DNA of 64,000 nt from positions 1,511,286 to 1,575,285 of the forward strand of contig NZ_JAAAFX010000004.1 of NCBI RefSeq assembly GCF_019352895.1, read 5' to 3'. Shown here piece by piece: positions 41,650 to 51,445 of the stretch. The notes beneath the pieces were generated by a model, which was not told the DNA's origin, searched no databases, and saw only the letters and a program-made list of their open reading frames with translations. The position numbers were made by a program, and so were the translations under genes. This stretch comes from Variovorax boronicumulans. Lineage in GTDB: Bacteria; Pseudomonadota; Gammaproteobacteria; Burkholderiales; Burkholderiaceae_C. Numbering within the stretch: position 1 is the stretch's first letter; every line of letters starts with the position of its first letter.

Positions 41650-42897
41650 ATGGCTCACCGAACGCTCCCGTCAGACGCCATTCCTCGCGAACTCTTCCCC
41701 CGCACGGTCGCCCAGCGGACCGCGCTGGCGCGCCATCAGTTCTTCGAGCAAGGCATCCGGCCCTCGGGCCTGGTGGGCGAGGAGGTCATCCAGTCGTGGC
41801 TGCGCTGCAGCCGCCTGCACCGCGATCCCAAGCGGATCGTGCCCTTCGACCCGGTCACGCCCAGCCGCCGGCAATCGGTGGTGCAACGCAACCGGGCGCT
41901 GATCGACGCGGCCGGCCCCGACCTGCTCGCGATGGAAGGCACGCTCGCGGGGACCGACTGCCGGGTGCTCCTGACCGACCGCGACGGCGTGGTGCTGCAT
42001 GCCACGCACCATCCCGCCGCCGCGCGCCAGCCCGTGCTGCACGCCACCTCGCGCGTGGGCGTGAACATCGCCGAGGGCGTCGTGGGCACCACCGCGCCAG
42101 GCATCGTGGCCCGGACCGGCAAGGCCTGCACGGTCGACGGCGCCGAGCACTTCTTCGACGTGCTGCACAGCATGCAGTGCGCGGCGGCCCCGATCCGCGA
42201 CGTGCACGGGCGGCTGGCCGGCGTGCTCGACCTCACGGCGGAGCAACGGCACTTCGGCTTCGATGCGGCGGCGATGGTCGGCCTGTATGCGACGACCATC
42301 GAGAACCGCCTGATGCAGGCACAGTCGCGCGAGCAGCTGGTGCTGCGCTTCCAGGCCCACCCGACGCTGCTGGGCACGCCGCTGGAAGCGCTGGCGGGGG
42401 TGTCGTCCGATGGCCATGTGCGCTGGCTCAACGATGCCGCCGCGCGCCTGCTGGGCAGCCTGCCCGCGGCGGCGGCGGAGCGCGCCGTCGAACAGGTGCT
42501 GGGCCACGACCTGGCCAGCCTGCTGCGCGTGGGCCGCAGCACGGCGGCGCTGGCGCTGCGCCTGCCGAGCGGGCTCGGCGTGTGGCTGCAGGCTGCGCTG
42601 CCGTCGTCGCACGGCACCGACTTCCGGCATGCGGTGGTGGTCGGGCGTGCGCCGGCCACGGTGGCCGACGCGCCGCCCGCGGTCGTGGCGCCCGCGCCGC
42701 CTGCCGCCACCCCGCCATCGGCCACGGCCACGGCCGAGACGCTGCGCGCGCAGCACCGCAAGCTGATCGAGGACACGCTCCAGGCGCAGGGCGGCAACAT
42801 CTCGCAGGCCGCGCGCCAGCTGGGCGTGTCGCGGGGCACGCTGTACCGGCAACTGCGACGCAGCCCGGGTACCGAGAAGCCGCCGTCTGGAGGTTAG
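41650..42897 (+). CDS. AcoR-like regulator lacking the AAA+ domain
   Basis: This 415-residue protein resembles acetoin regulators: a GAF-like N-terminal sensor (about 75-215, with GVNIAEGVVGTTAPGI and QCAAAPIRDVHGRLAGVLDLT) and a C-terminal Fis-type HTH (about 370-405, IEDTLQAQGGNISQAARQLGVSRGTLYRQLRR). The sigma-54-interacting AAA+ module found in full AcoR (with GAFTGA) is absent; a PAS-like segment and an Ala/Pro-rich linker (about 340-360) take its place. It therefore probably works with sigma-70. It is divergent from the alcohol dehydrogenase and upstream of acoA. Confidence 0.82.
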   Translation: MAHRTLPSDAIPRELFPRTVAQRTALARHQFFEQGIRPSGLVGEEVIQSWLRCSRLHRDPKRIVPFDPVTPSRRQSVVQRNRALIDAAGPDLLAMEGTLAGTDCRVLLTDRDGVVLHATHHPAAARQPVLHATSRVGVNIAEGVVGTTAPGIVARTGKACTVDGAEHFFDVLHSMQCAAAPIRDVHGRLAGVLDLTAEQRHFGFDAAAMVGLYATTIENRLMQAQSREQLVLRFQAHPTLLGTPLEALAGVSSDGHVRWLNDAAARLLGSLPAAAAERAVEQVLGHDLASLLRVGRSTAALALRLPSGLGVWLQAALPSSHGTDFRHAVVVGRAPATVADAPPAVVAPAPPAATPPSATATAETLRAQHRKLIEDTLQAQGGNISQAARQLGVSRGTLYRQLRRSPGTEKPPSGG

Positions 42898-42978
42898 CCC
42901 TCAGCGCCGCCGGCGCAGCCTTCGTTACGATCACCGGGACGCGTCAAAAAAGAACCGGCGCGCTGGAGACAAGACGAC

Positions 42979-44001
42979 ATGGATTTGAACTTCCCCCCGG
43001 CGGAACGCGCGCAGGCGCTCTACCGCACGATGCTGCGCATCCGCGCCTTCGAGAACGCCGCCGAGATCGCGAGCCAGGGCGGCGTGAGCGCCTATGGCCA
43101 GCAGGCGACCGGCACGGTGCGCGTGCGCGGGCCGCTGCACCTGTCGACCGGCCAGGAGGCCGTGCCGGCCGGCGTGTGCGCGCACCTGAAGGCCGCCGAC
43201 TACCTGACCTCGACCCACCGCGGCCACGGCCACACGCTGGCCAAGGGCGCCGACCTGGGCCGCATGATGGCCGAGCTGTTCGGCAAGGCCACCGGCTTCA
43301 ACGGCGGCAAGGGCGGCTCGATGCACATCGCCGATTTCTCGGTCGGCATGCTGGGCGCCAACGGCGTGGTGGCGGCCGGCCTGCCGATCGCGGTCGGCGC
43401 GGCGCATGCGCAGAAGATCCAGAAGCAGGACGCGATCACCGTCTGCTTCTTCGGCGACGGCGCGATCAACCGCGGGCCCTTCCTCGAAGCGCTCAACTGG
43501 GCGCAGGTCTACAGCCTGCCGGTGCTCTTCGTCTGCGAGGACAACCGCTGGAGCGCGACGACGGCCAGCGGCCCGATGACTGCGGGCGACGGCGCCTCGG
43601 TGCGCGCCGAGGCGCTGGGCATCGCGGCCACGCAGGTCGACGGCAACGACGTGTTCGCGGTGCATGCGGCCGCGGCCCGGCTGGTCGACCAGGTGCGCAG
43701 CGGCAGCGGGCCGCGCCTGCTGCACGCGCTGACCTACCGCGTGAAGGGCCATGTGTCGGTCGATCCGGCCGCCTACCGCGACCCGGCCGAACTGGCCGCG
43801 GCGCTCGAGACCGACCCGATCGCCCAGGCCCGCGCCCGTTGCCTGCAGGCGGGCACGGCCGCCGCGCTGCTCGACGCCATCGAGGCCGAGGCCCATGCCG
43901 AAGTCGAGGCCGCGCTCGCGGCCGCGGCCGCCGCGCCCTGGCCCGAGGCCGGCGCCGCCTTCACCGACATCCAGACCACGGGAGCCGGTCAATGGCACTG
44001 A
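42979..44001 (+). CDS. acoA: Acetoin/pyruvate-type dehydrogenase E1 alpha subunit
   Basis: This 340-residue thiamine-diphosphate enzyme subunit has STHRGHGHTLAKGAD (about 75-89), the GGKGGSMH segment and the TPP motif GDGAINRGPFLEALNWAQVYSLPVLFVCEDN (about 158-188). It decarboxylates a 2-oxo substrate or cleaves acetoin together with AcoB. It lies 81 bases after the regulator gene. Nothing resembling E2 (lipoyl acyltransferase), E3 or lipoate genes follows, which is unusual for an aco operon. Confidence 0.85.
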   Translation: MDLNFPPAERAQALYRTMLRIRAFENAAEIASQGGVSAYGQQATGTVRVRGPLHLSTGQEAVPAGVCAHLKAADYLTSTHRGHGHTLAKGADLGRMMAELFGKATGFNGGKGGSMHIADFSVGMLGANGVVAAGLPIAVGAAHAQKIQKQDAITVCFFGDGAINRGPFLEALNWAQVYSLPVLFVCEDNRWSATTASGPMTAGDGASVRAEALGIAATQVDGNDVFAVHAAAARLVDQVRSGSGPRLLHALTYRVKGHVSVDPAAYRDPAELAAALETDPIAQARARCLQAGTAAALLDAIEAEAHAEVEAALAAAAAAPWPEAGAAFTDIQTTGAGQWH

Positions 44002-44978
44002 ACGACACGACGATGACGACGACGACGGACATGAGCTACGCCGAGGCCGCGGTGCTGGCGGTGCAGCGCGAGATGGAGGCCGACCCGAAGGTGGTGGTGC
44101 TGGGCGAGGACGTGGGCCGCGGCGGCATCTTCGGCCAGTACAAGGGGCTGCAGCAGCGCTTCGGCGACCAGCGCGTGATCGACACGCCGATCAGCGAGGC
44201 CGCGATCATGGGCGCCGGTGTGGGCATGGCGCTGGCGGGCCTGCGCCCGGTGGTCGAGATGCGCGTGGTCGACTTCGCGCTGTGCGGCATGGACGAGCTG
44301 GTCAACCAGGCCGCGAAGAACCGCTTCATGTTCGGCGGCCAGGGCCGCGTGCCGCTGGTGGCGCGCATGCCCGGCGGCATCTGGGACGCCTCGGCCGCGC
44401 AGCATTCGCAGTCGCTCGAAGCCTGGTTCGCGCACATGCCGGGCCTGGTGGTGGTGAGCCCGTCGACGCCGCAGGACAACTACAGCCTGCTGCGCGCGGC
44501 CCTGCAATGCGGCGACCCTGTCGTCTACATCGAGCACAAGGCGCTGTGGGGCGCGCGCGGGCCGGTCGACGAGACGCTGGCCGTGCCGCTGGGCAAGGCG
44601 GCCTGCCTGCGCCAGGGCGATGCGCTCACGCTGGTGAGCTGGGGCAAGCAGTTGCAGGCCTGTGCCGCGGCCTGCGATGCGCTGGCCGCCGAAGGCCTCG
44701 CCGTCGAGCTGATCGACCTGCGCACGCTCTGGCCCTGGGACCGCGAGACGGTGCTGTCCTCGTGCGCGCGCACCGGCCGCCTGCTGGTGGTGCACGAGGC
44801 GGTGCAGGCCGCGGGCTTCGGCGCCGAGATCGCGGCCACCGCGGCCGAGGCCACGGGCTGCCGCATCGCGCGGCTGGGCGCACCGCGCATCCCGGTGGGC
44901 TATGCGCAGGTGCTGGAGACGCAGTCGCGCGTCACGGCCGAGGCGATCACGGCCGCCGCGAAAAAGCTGCTCGGCTGA
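43992..44978 (+). CDS. acoB: Acetoin/pyruvate-type dehydrogenase E1 beta subunit
   Basis: This 328-residue partner of AcoA has LGEDVGRGGIFGQYKGLQQRFG near 35-56, DTPISEAAIMGAGVGMA, and the C-terminal transketolase-type domain with LVVHEAVQAAGFGAEIAA. ATG 43992 overlaps the acoA end by 10 bases. A string of Thr codons (TTMTTTTD) follows the start. The next gene is convergent, so the operon ends here without E2/E3. Confidence 0.87.
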   Translation: MALNDTTMTTTTDMSYAEAAVLAVQREMEADPKVVVLGEDVGRGGIFGQYKGLQQRFGDQRVIDTPISEAAIMGAGVGMALAGLRPVVEMRVVDFALCGMDELVNQAAKNRFMFGGQGRVPLVARMPGGIWDASAAQHSQSLEAWFAHMPGLVVVSPSTPQDNYSLLRAALQCGDPVVYIEHKALWGARGPVDETLAVPLGKAACLRQGDALTLVSWGKQLQACAAACDALAAEGLAVELIDLRTLWPWDRETVLSSCARTGRLLVVHEAVQAAGFGAEIAATAAEATGCRIARLGAPRIPVGYAQVLETQSRVTAEAITAAAKKLLG

Positions 44979-45008
44979 GGGCCGCGCCGGTTCCCGCGCG
45001 CGGACCCG

Positions 45009-45689
45009 TCAGGCCGCGACGCCGCGCTGCAGGCGATCCAGCACCGGCAGCAGCTCCGAGGGATCGGGCCGGCGCGTGTAGTCGGGGTTGACCTCGGCAT
45101 AGGCGATGACGCCGTCGGGCGCGATCACGTAGCGCGCCGGCATCGGCAACGTCCAGCTCGGCTCGTCGTTGATCACGGCCAGGTCCTTCTTCAGCGTGTC
45201 GCGGTAGAGCGCGATCAGGTCGTCAGGCAGCCTGAAGCGCAGGCCGAAGGCGGCCGCCACCGCGTTGCCGGGGTCCGAGAGGATCGGGAATTCCAGCTGG
45301 TTGTCGCGCGCCGACTTGCGGCTGTTGGCCGGCGTCTGCGGCGACACCGCGGCCAGCCCGGCACCGCGCTCGCGCAGGGCCGGCAGCGCCTCCTGCAAGG
45401 CCTGCAGGTCCATGTTGCAGTACGGGCACCACACGCCGCGGTAGAAGGTCAGCACCAGCGGGCCGCGTGCCAGCAGGTCGGTGGATGCATGCGCCACACC
45501 GTCGGCGTCCTGCAGCGTGAAGGCGGGCGCGGTGTCGCCGGCCTGGAGCGCACGCTCGGCCGCGCCGGAAGCCACGAGTTCGGCCGTGGCGCGGTGCATC
45601 ACCTCGTGGATCCACGCGGGCGCGTTGCGCGGCGGGCCGCCGGCTTCGAAGTTGGCGCGGAAGGCGGCGAGTTTTTCGGGCAATGACAT
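45009..45689 (-). CDS. Peroxiredoxin-like AhpC/TSA-family protein
   Basis: This 226-residue thioredoxin-fold protein has an active-site CxxC, C88-P-Y-C91, in TFYRGVWCPYC, followed by a core typical of AhpC/TSA proteins. It probably reduces hydroperoxides or acts as a thiol reductase in the cytoplasm; no signal peptide is present. ATG 45689 has GGAGATCC upstream. It is divergent from a LysR regulator 125 bases away, a usual layout for redox-controlled genes. Confidence 0.83.
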   Translation of the reverse strand: MSLPEKLAAFRANFEAGGPPRNAPAWIHEVMHRATAELVASGAAERALQAGDTAPAFTLQDADGVAHASTDLLARGPLVLTFYRGVWCPYCNMDLQALQEALPALRERGAGLAAVSPQTPANSRKSARDNQLEFPILSDPGNAVAAAFGLRFRLPDDLIALYRDTLKKDLAVINDEPSWTLPMPARYVIAPDGVIAYAEVNPDYTRRPDPSELLPVLDRLQRGVAA

Positions 45690-45790
45690 GGTGGATCTCC
45701 AGTGAGGCCGGCACCGGAAGCGGCACCGTGACCTCACTGTCTTTCATTCGACACACGAGCGGTAGCAGGCCTCAATGACTAAGATCCATC

Positions 45791-45806
45791 CATGAATTGC
45801 ATGAAT
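45791..45806. promoter_or_regulatory. CATGAAT direct repeat before the LysR gene
   Basis: CATGAAT occurs twice with a two-base gap (45791-45797 and 45800-45806), nine bases before the LysR start. It may be part of an autoregulatory site. Confidence 0.35.
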
Positions 45807-45814
45807 CGGACGCC

Positions 45815-46714
45815 ATGACCGACCGGCTGGGTGCCTTGAAGCTGTTTGTGCGCGTGGCCCGCGCCGGCAGCTTTTCGCGCGCGGGGCGCGAACTCGGCCT
45901 GTCGCAGCCCTCCGTCTCGCGCGTGATCGCCGCGCTCGAGCAGGAGGTGGGCGCGGGCCTGCTGACGCGCACCACGCGCGCGCTCACGCTGACGGAGGCC
46001 GGGGCCGATTACCTTGCGCGCGTCGAGCCGATCCTCGCGGCGCTGGAAGAGGCCGATTACGCCGCGCGCGGCACGGGCGAGTTGCGCGGCGTGCTGCGGG
46101 TGGCGCTGTCGTCGAGCTTCGCGGTGCGCGAGGCGATACCGCGGCTGCCGGCCTTCATGGCCCTGCACCCGGCGTTGCGCATCGAGCTGCTCATGAGCGA
46201 CCAGTACCAGGACCTGGTGAGCGCGGGCGCCGACGTGGCGCTGCGCTTCGGCGCCCTGCCCGACTCCAGCGCCACCGCGCGCCGGCTCTGTGCCTTCGAA
46301 CGCGTGCTGGTGGCCTCGCCGGCCTACCTGGCGCGCGCCGGTGCGCCGCGCGTGCCGGACGACCTGGCCGGGCATGCGGTGATCGCGGGGCCGAGCGGCG
46401 TGCACTGGCACTTCGAGCGCGACGGACGCGCCCTGTCCGTCAGGGTGGAAGGCCAGCTCGGCATCTCGATCAACGAAGGCGCGGTGGCGGCCGCGGTCGC
46501 GGGCCTGGGCATCACCTCCACCGCCATCCTGGGCTGCCGCGCCGAACTCGAAAGCGGCGCGCTGACGCGGGTGCTCGAAGGCTGGCGCATGGCCCCCGTC
46601 GACCTGCATGCCGTGTTTCCCGCCGGGCGCGCGGCCAAGCCCGCGGCCCGCGCGCTGGCCGCGCATCTGGCCACCGGCCTGGCGGGGTTGGCGGACGCAC
46701 CAGCCGCCGGCTGA
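45815..46714 (+). CDS. LysR-family regulator
   Basis: This 299-residue regulator has the N-terminal HTH (FVRVARAGSFSRAGRELGLSQPSVSRVIAALEQEVG) and a C-terminal periplasmic-binding-like sensor (about 90-290). A TTG at 45797 would add six residues; ATG 45815 aligns with the family. It probably controls the divergent peroxiredoxin gene. The ligand is unknown. Confidence 0.85.
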   Translation: MTDRLGALKLFVRVARAGSFSRAGRELGLSQPSVSRVIAALEQEVGAGLLTRTTRALTLTEAGADYLARVEPILAALEEADYAARGTGELRGVLRVALSSSFAVREAIPRLPAFMALHPALRIELLMSDQYQDLVSAGADVALRFGALPDSSATARRLCAFERVLVASPAYLARAGAPRVPDDLAGHAVIAGPSGVHWHFERDGRALSVRVEGQLGISINEGAVAAAVAGLGITSTAILGCRAELESGALTRVLEGWRMAPVDLHAVFPAGRAAKPAARALAAHLATGLAGLADAPAAG

Positions 46715-46730
46715 ACTCCGCGCCGGGCAC

Positions 46731-47498
46731 TCAGGCCGCGAAGCCGCCGTCGATGTTCAGGCCGGCACCGGTCACGAAGGCCGCCTCGGGGCTGGCCAGG
46801 TAGGCCACCATGCCGGCGATCTCGTCGGCATGGCCGTGGCGGGCCAGGGCCATGAAGCCGTGCATGGTCGCGGCCATCGGGCCGTCGGCCGGGTTCATCT
46901 CGGTGTCGACCGGGCCGGGCTGCACGTTGTTGACCGTGATGCCGCGCGGGCCCAGGTCGCGCGCCAGGCCCTGCACCAGGCCGGTCAGCGCCGACTTGCT
47001 CATCGCATAGACGCTGCCGCCCGCGAATGGCATGCGCTCGGCGTTGGTGCTGCCGATGTTGACGATGCGCCCGCCCGTGCCCATGTGCGCCAGCGCGGCC
47101 TGGATCGCGACGAACACGGCGCGCACGTTGACCGCGAGCGTGCGGTCGAAGTCGGCCAGGCTGAACTGCTCGATCGGGCCCAGGTGCAGCACGCCGGCGC
47201 TGTTCACCAGGATGTCGATGCGCCCGCCGAAGTGCTTCGCGGCCCGGTCGATGCCGGCCTTGAGCGCATCGGCGTCGGCGCTGTCGATCTTCAGGGCCAG
47301 TGCGCGGCCGCCTTCGGCTTCGAGCGTACGCACGAGCTCGTCGGCCGCGGCCTGCGCGTTGCTGTAGCTGAAGGCCACGGCCGCGCCGTCGCGCGCCAGC
47401 CGGCGCACGATGGCGGCGCCGATGCCGCGCGAGCCGCCGGTGACGAAGGCGACCTTGCCGGCCAGCACGGGGGAGAGGGATGCAGTGTTCGAGGTCAT
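46731..47498 (-). CDS. SDR-family oxidoreductase (FabG-like)
   Basis: This 255-residue SDR has TGGSRGIGAA near 20, NSAG near 98, the serine of NIGSTNAERM and catalytic YAMSK near 163. It ends TGAGLNIDGGFAA, typical of classical FabG-like SDRs. It is divergent from a LysR gene 134 bases away, which may regulate it. The substrate is unknown. Confidence 0.85.
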   Translation of the reverse strand: MTSNTASLSPVLAGKVAFVTGGSRGIGAAIVRRLARDGAAVAFSYSNAQAAADELVRTLEAEGGRALALKIDSADADALKAGIDRAAKHFGGRIDILVNSAGVLHLGPIEQFSLADFDRTLAVNVRAVFVAIQAALAHMGTGGRIVNIGSTNAERMPFAGGSVYAMSKSALTGLVQGLARDLGPRGITVNNVQPGPVDTEMNPADGPMAATMHGFMALARHGHADEIAGMVAYLASPEAAFVTGAGLNIDGGFAA

Positions 47499-47632
47499 GG
47501 TTTGTCCGATCGCTTGAGGCGGGAGTGGAGGAGGAAGGCCTTCAGTGTCGGCATTCCATTCCTTCTCCGGTAGCCATCAATGACCGCAAGAAGCTTCAAC
47601 CCGAAGTTGAAGATGCGCATGACAATGCGGCC

Positions 47633-48562
47633 ATGGAACCGCTCAACCATCTCGCGTCCTTCGTCCAGAGCGCCGAAGGCGGCAGCTTCTCCGCCGCGGC
47701 GCGGCGCCTGGGACTGACACCGGCGGCGGTGAGCAAGAACGTGGCGCGGCTCGAGGCGCGGCTGGGCGTGCGGTTGTTCCAGCGCAGCACGCGCCGCCTC
47801 ACGCTGACCGAAGGCGGCGAACGCTTCCTCGCGCAGATCGGTCCTGCACTGGCCACGCTGCAGGACGCGGTGGCCGGCCTCGACACCGACGACGGCCAGC
47901 CGGCCGGCACGCTCAAGGTGAGCATGGGACAGGCCTTCGGGCGCGAACATGTGCTGCCGCTGATGGGCGACTTCCTCGCGCGCTACCCGGCCATCCTGCC
48001 CGACTGGCACTTCGACAACCAGCAGGTCGACCTCGTCGGCGAAGGCTTCGATGCGGCCATCGGCGGCGGCATCGAATTGTCTGCGGGGCTGGTGGCGCGC
48101 GAGCTGGCGCGCATCCACGTGGTGGCGGTGGCCTCGCCCGCGTACATGAAGGGCCGCAAGCGGCCGCGCCACCCTTCGGAACTGGCCGCGCTCGACACGC
48201 TGCTGCGCCGCTCCTCGCCCACGGGCCGGCTGCGCGGCTGGACGCTGCGGCATGCCGCGCGCGGCGAGGAGGTCACGGTCGAGCTGCCACATCCGCGCGC
48301 GATCTTCAACGACCCCGAAGCCATCGCGCAGGCCACGCGCATGGGGCTGGGCGCGGCCATGCTGCCGATGCCCTTCGTCGAACGCGGCCTGCGCGACGGC
48401 GAGCTGCTGCGGCTGCTGCCCGAGTGGTACCAGGATGCCGGCGCGGTGTGGCTCTACTACCCGAGCAAGAAGCTGCTGCCGCCGAAGACGCGCGTGTTCA
48501 TCGACTTCGTGCTGGCGCGCTTTCGGCAAGAGCAATTCGCCCAGCGCATGCAGGTCGGCTGA
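47633..48562 (+). CDS. LysR-family regulator
   Basis: This 309-residue regulator has an HTH at about 18-58 ([37 protein letters not shown]) and a sensor domain with the AIGGGIE region near 142. It belongs to the DhcR/AaeR-like group by layout. It is divergent from the SDR gene and 61 bases upstream of a Bug gene. ATG 47633 is chosen; in-frame codons back to 47480 would run into the promoter gap. Confidence 0.85.
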   Translation: MEPLNHLASFVQSAEGGSFSAAARRLGLTPAAVSKNVARLEARLGVRLFQRSTRRLTLTEGGERFLAQIGPALATLQDAVAGLDTDDGQPAGTLKVSMGQAFGREHVLPLMGDFLARYPAILPDWHFDNQQVDLVGEGFDAAIGGGIELSAGLVARELARIHVVAVASPAYMKGRKRPRHPSELAALDTLLRRSSPTGRLRGWTLRHAARGEEVTVELPHPRAIFNDPEAIAQATRMGLGAAMLPMPFVERGLRDGELLRLLPEWYQDAGAVWLYYPSKKLLPPKTRVFIDFVLARFRQEQFAQRMQVG

Positions 48563-48623
48563 GCGACCGGCTCAGGGGGTTTCCACTCGCGACGCCCGCG
48601 GTGCGCGCCTGTACAACACGCGC

Positions 48624-49640
48624 ATGACCTCTTCCCTCTTCTCCTCGCACCGCCGCACTGCGCTGGTTGCAGCCGCCACCGCCCTCACCGTGATCGCCGC
48701 CCCCGCATGGGCGCAGGGCGCCTGGCCGAACAAGCCGGTGCGCATCGTCGTGCCCTTCGCGGCCGGCGGCACCACCGACATCCTGGCGCGGGCCATGGCG
48801 CCCGAGCTGTCCAAGGCCTTCGGCCAACCCTTCATCGTGGACAACCGCGGCGGCGCGGGCGGCAACGTGGGCACCGACATGGTGGCCAAGGCACCGGCCG
48901 ACGGCTACACGCTGCTGATGGGCACGGTGGGCACGCACGGCATCAACCGCGCGCTCTACCCCAAGCTGCCCTTCGACCCGATCAAGGACTTCGCGCCGGT
49001 CACGATGGTCGCCGCGGTACCCAACGTGATGGAGATGAACGCCGACAAGGCCAAGGCGCTCGACATCCACAACGTGCAGGACTTCATCCGGTACGCCAAG
49101 GCCAATCCGGGCAAGCTCAACATGGCGTCCAGCGGCAGCGGCACCTCGATCCATCTGGCCGGCGAGCTGTTCAAGAGCATGACCGGCAGCTTCATGACCC
49201 ATATCCCCTACCGGGGTTCAGGGCCCGCGCTGCTCGACATGGTGGGCGGCAGCGCCGACGTGATGTTCGACAACCTGCCTTCGTCGATGCAGCAGATCAA
49301 GGCCGGCAAGCTGGTGGCCCTGGCCGTGACCAGCGCACAGCGTTCGCCCGCGCTGCCCGACGTGCCCACGGTCGAGGAAGCCGGCGGCCCCGCGCTCAAG
49401 GGCTTCGAGGCCAGCTCGTGGTTCGGCCTGCTCGCGCCCGCGGGCACGCCGCCCGAGATCGTGAGCCGGATCCAGCAGGAGGTCGCGAAGTCGCTGGGCA
49501 CGCCGGCCATGAAGGAAAAGCTGCTCGCGCAGGGCGCGATCCCCAGCGGCAATTCGCCGGCCGAGTTCGCGAAGCACATCGAGCGCGAGCACACCAAGTG
49601 GGCCAAGGTGGTCAAGGACTCCGGCGCGAAGGTGGACTGA
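48624..49640 (+). CDS. Bug/TctC-family periplasmic binding protein
   Basis: This 338-residue exported protein has a signal peptide ending APAWAQ and the Bug motifs [18 protein letters not shown] and [29 protein letters not shown]. It is the second Bug protein in the window and about as diverged from the first as usual between paralogues. No permease genes are adjacent. It ends before a hairpin repeat that separates it from the convergent DUF1840 gene. Confidence 0.9.
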   Translation: MTSSLFSSHRRTALVAAATALTVIAAPAWAQGAWPNKPVRIVVPFAAGGTTDILARAMAPELSKAFGQPFIVDNRGGAGGNVGTDMVAKAPADGYTLLMGTVGTHGINRALYPKLPFDPIKDFAPVTMVAAVPNVMEMNADKAKALDIHNVQDFIRYAKANPGKLNMASSGSGTSIHLAGELFKSMTGSFMTHIPYRGSGPALLDMVGGSADVMFDNLPSSMQQIKAGKLVALAVTSAQRSPALPDVPTVEEAGGPALKGFEASSWFGLLAPAGTPPEIVSRIQQEVAKSLGTPAMKEKLLAQGAIPSGNSPAEFAKHIEREHTKWAKVVKDSGAKVD

Positions 49641-49677
49641 CCTCCGTAGGCTGCGCGCACGGCGTGTCGCGTGCGCC

Positions 49678-49731
49678 CGCCCCTTTCCGGGGGGGTCGCA
49701 CCAGCGGCCCGGCGAAGCCGGTTCCGCCGTG
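49678..49731. repeat. Intergenic double-hairpin repeat, copy B
   Basis: A CCCC-rich/GGGG-rich hairpin precedes the core CACCAGCGGCC ... GCCGGTTCCGC (49699-49731), which differs from copy A (20733-20765) at four positions. The inner tip is CCGGC-GAA-GCCGG and the outer stem is GCAC ... GTGC, while copy A has GACACC ... GGTGTC. It sits between two convergent genes. Confidence 0.75.
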
Positions 49732-49747
49732 CTTCACGACGAAGAGG

Positions 49748-50074
49748 TCAGACTCCCCAGACGACGTCCTTGCCTTCCGCGGACGAGCGCTTGAGCATGT
49801 CGATCAGGGGCGCGGCGCGCTGGTGCAGCGCCACGTGCTCGCGCTCGGCGGGCTCCTCGTGCTTCTCGGACGCGAAGGCGTCGTCGTTGTTGCGGTGCTG
49901 CGCGTGCTCGCGCGCGATGGCGGCCTCGAGCGCGGAGATGGCGCCGGGAATCTGGTCGCTGGTGATGATGCCTTGTGCACCGGGTGCCTTGCCGATGACC
50001 TCGAGCAATTGACGCGCATTGGGTTCGAGCATCACGACGTCGGCGGTGGCCTGAGATTTGAAACGGTAGAGCAT
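49748..50074 (-). CDS. DUF1840-family protein
   Basis: This 108-residue cytoplasmic protein starts MLYRFKSQATADVVMLEPNARQLLEVIGK, the hallmark of DUF1840, a family largely limited to beta-proteobacteria. The middle is helical with many charged residues. No function is established. It starts five bases after the CFA synthase stop, so the two are probably cotranscribed. Confidence 0.85.
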   Translation of the reverse strand: MLYRFKSQATADVVMLEPNARQLLEVIGKAPGAQGIITSDQIPGAISALEAAIAREHAQHRNNDDAFASEKHEEPAEREHVALHQRAAPLIDMLKRSSAEGKDVVWGV

Positions 50075-50079
50075 GTTCT

Positions 50080-51345
50080 TTACTTGTAGATGAAGTCCCG
50101 GACGAAAGGGTACACCGATTGCGCACCGCGCATCGAACCGCCCTTGACCTCACCGTCCGGTCGCGTCGCCAGCATCTGGTGCAGCGCGATCCAGCCCCGC
50201 TCGAAACTCATCGCCGAGCCTGCCAGATACAGGCGGTACGCACGCAGGATGCGCTCGGCCCGCTCGTCGTCGGTGCTGGTGCGGCGCAGCACCGCCCGGG
50301 CCTCGTCGAGCTGGGCCTCCAGTGCATCCGACCAGGCCCACAGCGTGCGCGCGTAGTGCGGCCGCAGGTTCTCGGTGTCGACCATCTCCAGGCCCGAGGC
50401 GGCCGTGTCGCGCAGCACCTGCGTGACATGCAGCAGCTCGCCGCCCGGGAAGATGTACTTCTCGATGAAGTCGCCCATGCCCGCGCCCAGCTGCTGGTAG
50501 TCGAGCTGGCCCGAGGTGATGCCGTGGTTCATCACCAGGCCGCCCGGCTTCAGCAGGTCGTGGATGTGCTGGAAGTAGGTCGGCATGTTGGCGCGCCCCA
50601 CGTGCTCGAACATGCCCACCGAGGAGATCTTGTCGAAAGGCTGCGCGGTGTCGAGCAGGCGGTAGTCGCGCAGCTCGACGCGCACGCGGCCCTGCAAGCC
50701 CTTTTCCTCGATCAGCCGCTGCACGTGCGCATGCTGGTTCTTCGACAGCGTGATGCCCGTGGCGTCCACGCCGTAGTGCTCGGCGGCCCACAGCAGCAGC
50801 CCGCCCCAGCCCGAACCGACGTCGAGATAACGCTCGCCGGGCTTGAGCATGAGCTTGCGGCAGATGTGGTCGAGCTTGGCCTCCTGGGCCTGCGCCAGCG
50901 TCAGGTCCTCGCTGCGGTAGTAGGCGCAGGAGTAGACCCGGCGCGGGTCCAGCCACAGCGCGTAGAAGTCGTCCGAGACGTCGTAGTGGAACTCGATCTG
51001 CGCCGCGTCCTTGCCCAGCGTGTGCGAGCCGCGCGACTTGGCGCGCCGCATGAGGCGCGACCACCAGCCGGTGTCGGTCTCGGCCGGGTTGCCCGGCAGC
51101 AGGCCGGCGGCCGCGTCGGTCAGGTCGCGCATCGCGCCGTCGATCTGGACGCGGCCCTCGACATAGGCCTCGCCGATGGCACCAATCTGGCGCGCCGCCA
51201 GCTTGGCCAGCGAGGTCCAGTCCTCGAAGGCCAGCGTGACCCGGGAACCAGGCTGGGAGACGGTTCGACCGTCGGGCAGCTGCAGCGCGATGGGCACCGG
51301 CAGGCTGGCAAGTTGAGACTCGATCTTCGGTATCAGGCTTGGCAT
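50080..51345 (-). CDS. cfa: Cyclopropane-fatty-acyl-phospholipid synthase
   Basis: This 421-residue SAM-dependent enzyme adds a methylene bridge to unsaturated acyl chains of membrane lipids. The SAM motif is [20 protein letters not shown] (about 198-217). Other family segments are [24 protein letters not shown] near 142-165, the [21 protein letters not shown] region and GMFEHVG near 275. The start at 51345 gives normal family length. It is divergent from the aminobenzoyl-CoA operon. Confidence 0.9.
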   Translation of the reverse strand: MPSLIPKIESQLASLPVPIALQLPDGRTVSQPGSRVTLAFEDWTSLAKLAARQIGAIGEAYVEGRVQIDGAMRDLTDAAAGLLPGNPAETDTGWWSRLMRRAKSRGSHTLGKDAAQIEFHYDVSDDFYALWLDPRRVYSCAYYRSEDLTLAQAQEAKLDHICRKLMLKPGERYLDVGSGWGGLLLWAAEHYGVDATGITLSKNQHAHVQRLIEEKGLQGRVRVELRDYRLLDTAQPFDKISSVGMFEHVGRANMPTYFQHIHDLLKPGGLVMNHGITSGQLDYQQLGAGMGDFIEKYIFPGGELLHVTQVLRDTAASGLEMVDTENLRPHYARTLWAWSDALEAQLDEARAVLRRTSTDDERAERILRAYRLYLAGSAMSFERGWIALHQMLATRPDGEVKGGSMRGAQSVYPFVRDFIYK

Positions 51346-51409
51346 GGCGATGATTTTTCCCAGCCGCTCGACACGCGTCAACCGCCCCCCTCCTAAGACC
51401 CTTCCCCCA

Positions 51410-51445
51410 TTGACACCCAAATGTTTATGCCTAAACTATTTATCC
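51410..51445 (+). promoter_or_regulatory. Promoter with overlapping palindromic operator of the aminobenzoyl-CoA operon
   Basis: TTGACA (51410-51415) and TAAACT (51432-51437) are spaced by 16 bases, a strong sigma-70 promoter. GTTTA-TGCC-TAAAC (51423-51436) is a perfect inverted repeat covering the -10 box, as expected for repression by the operon's MarR protein. The predicted start is within about two bases of the ATG at 51446, and no Shine-Dalgarno sequence is present, so the message may be leaderless. Confidence 0.7.

Noticed and set aside
42898-42978. A sigma-54 promoter before acoA
   Set aside because: The gap was read for a TGGCAC-N5-TTGC-like pair and none was found, which agrees with the regulator lacking an AAA+ domain.
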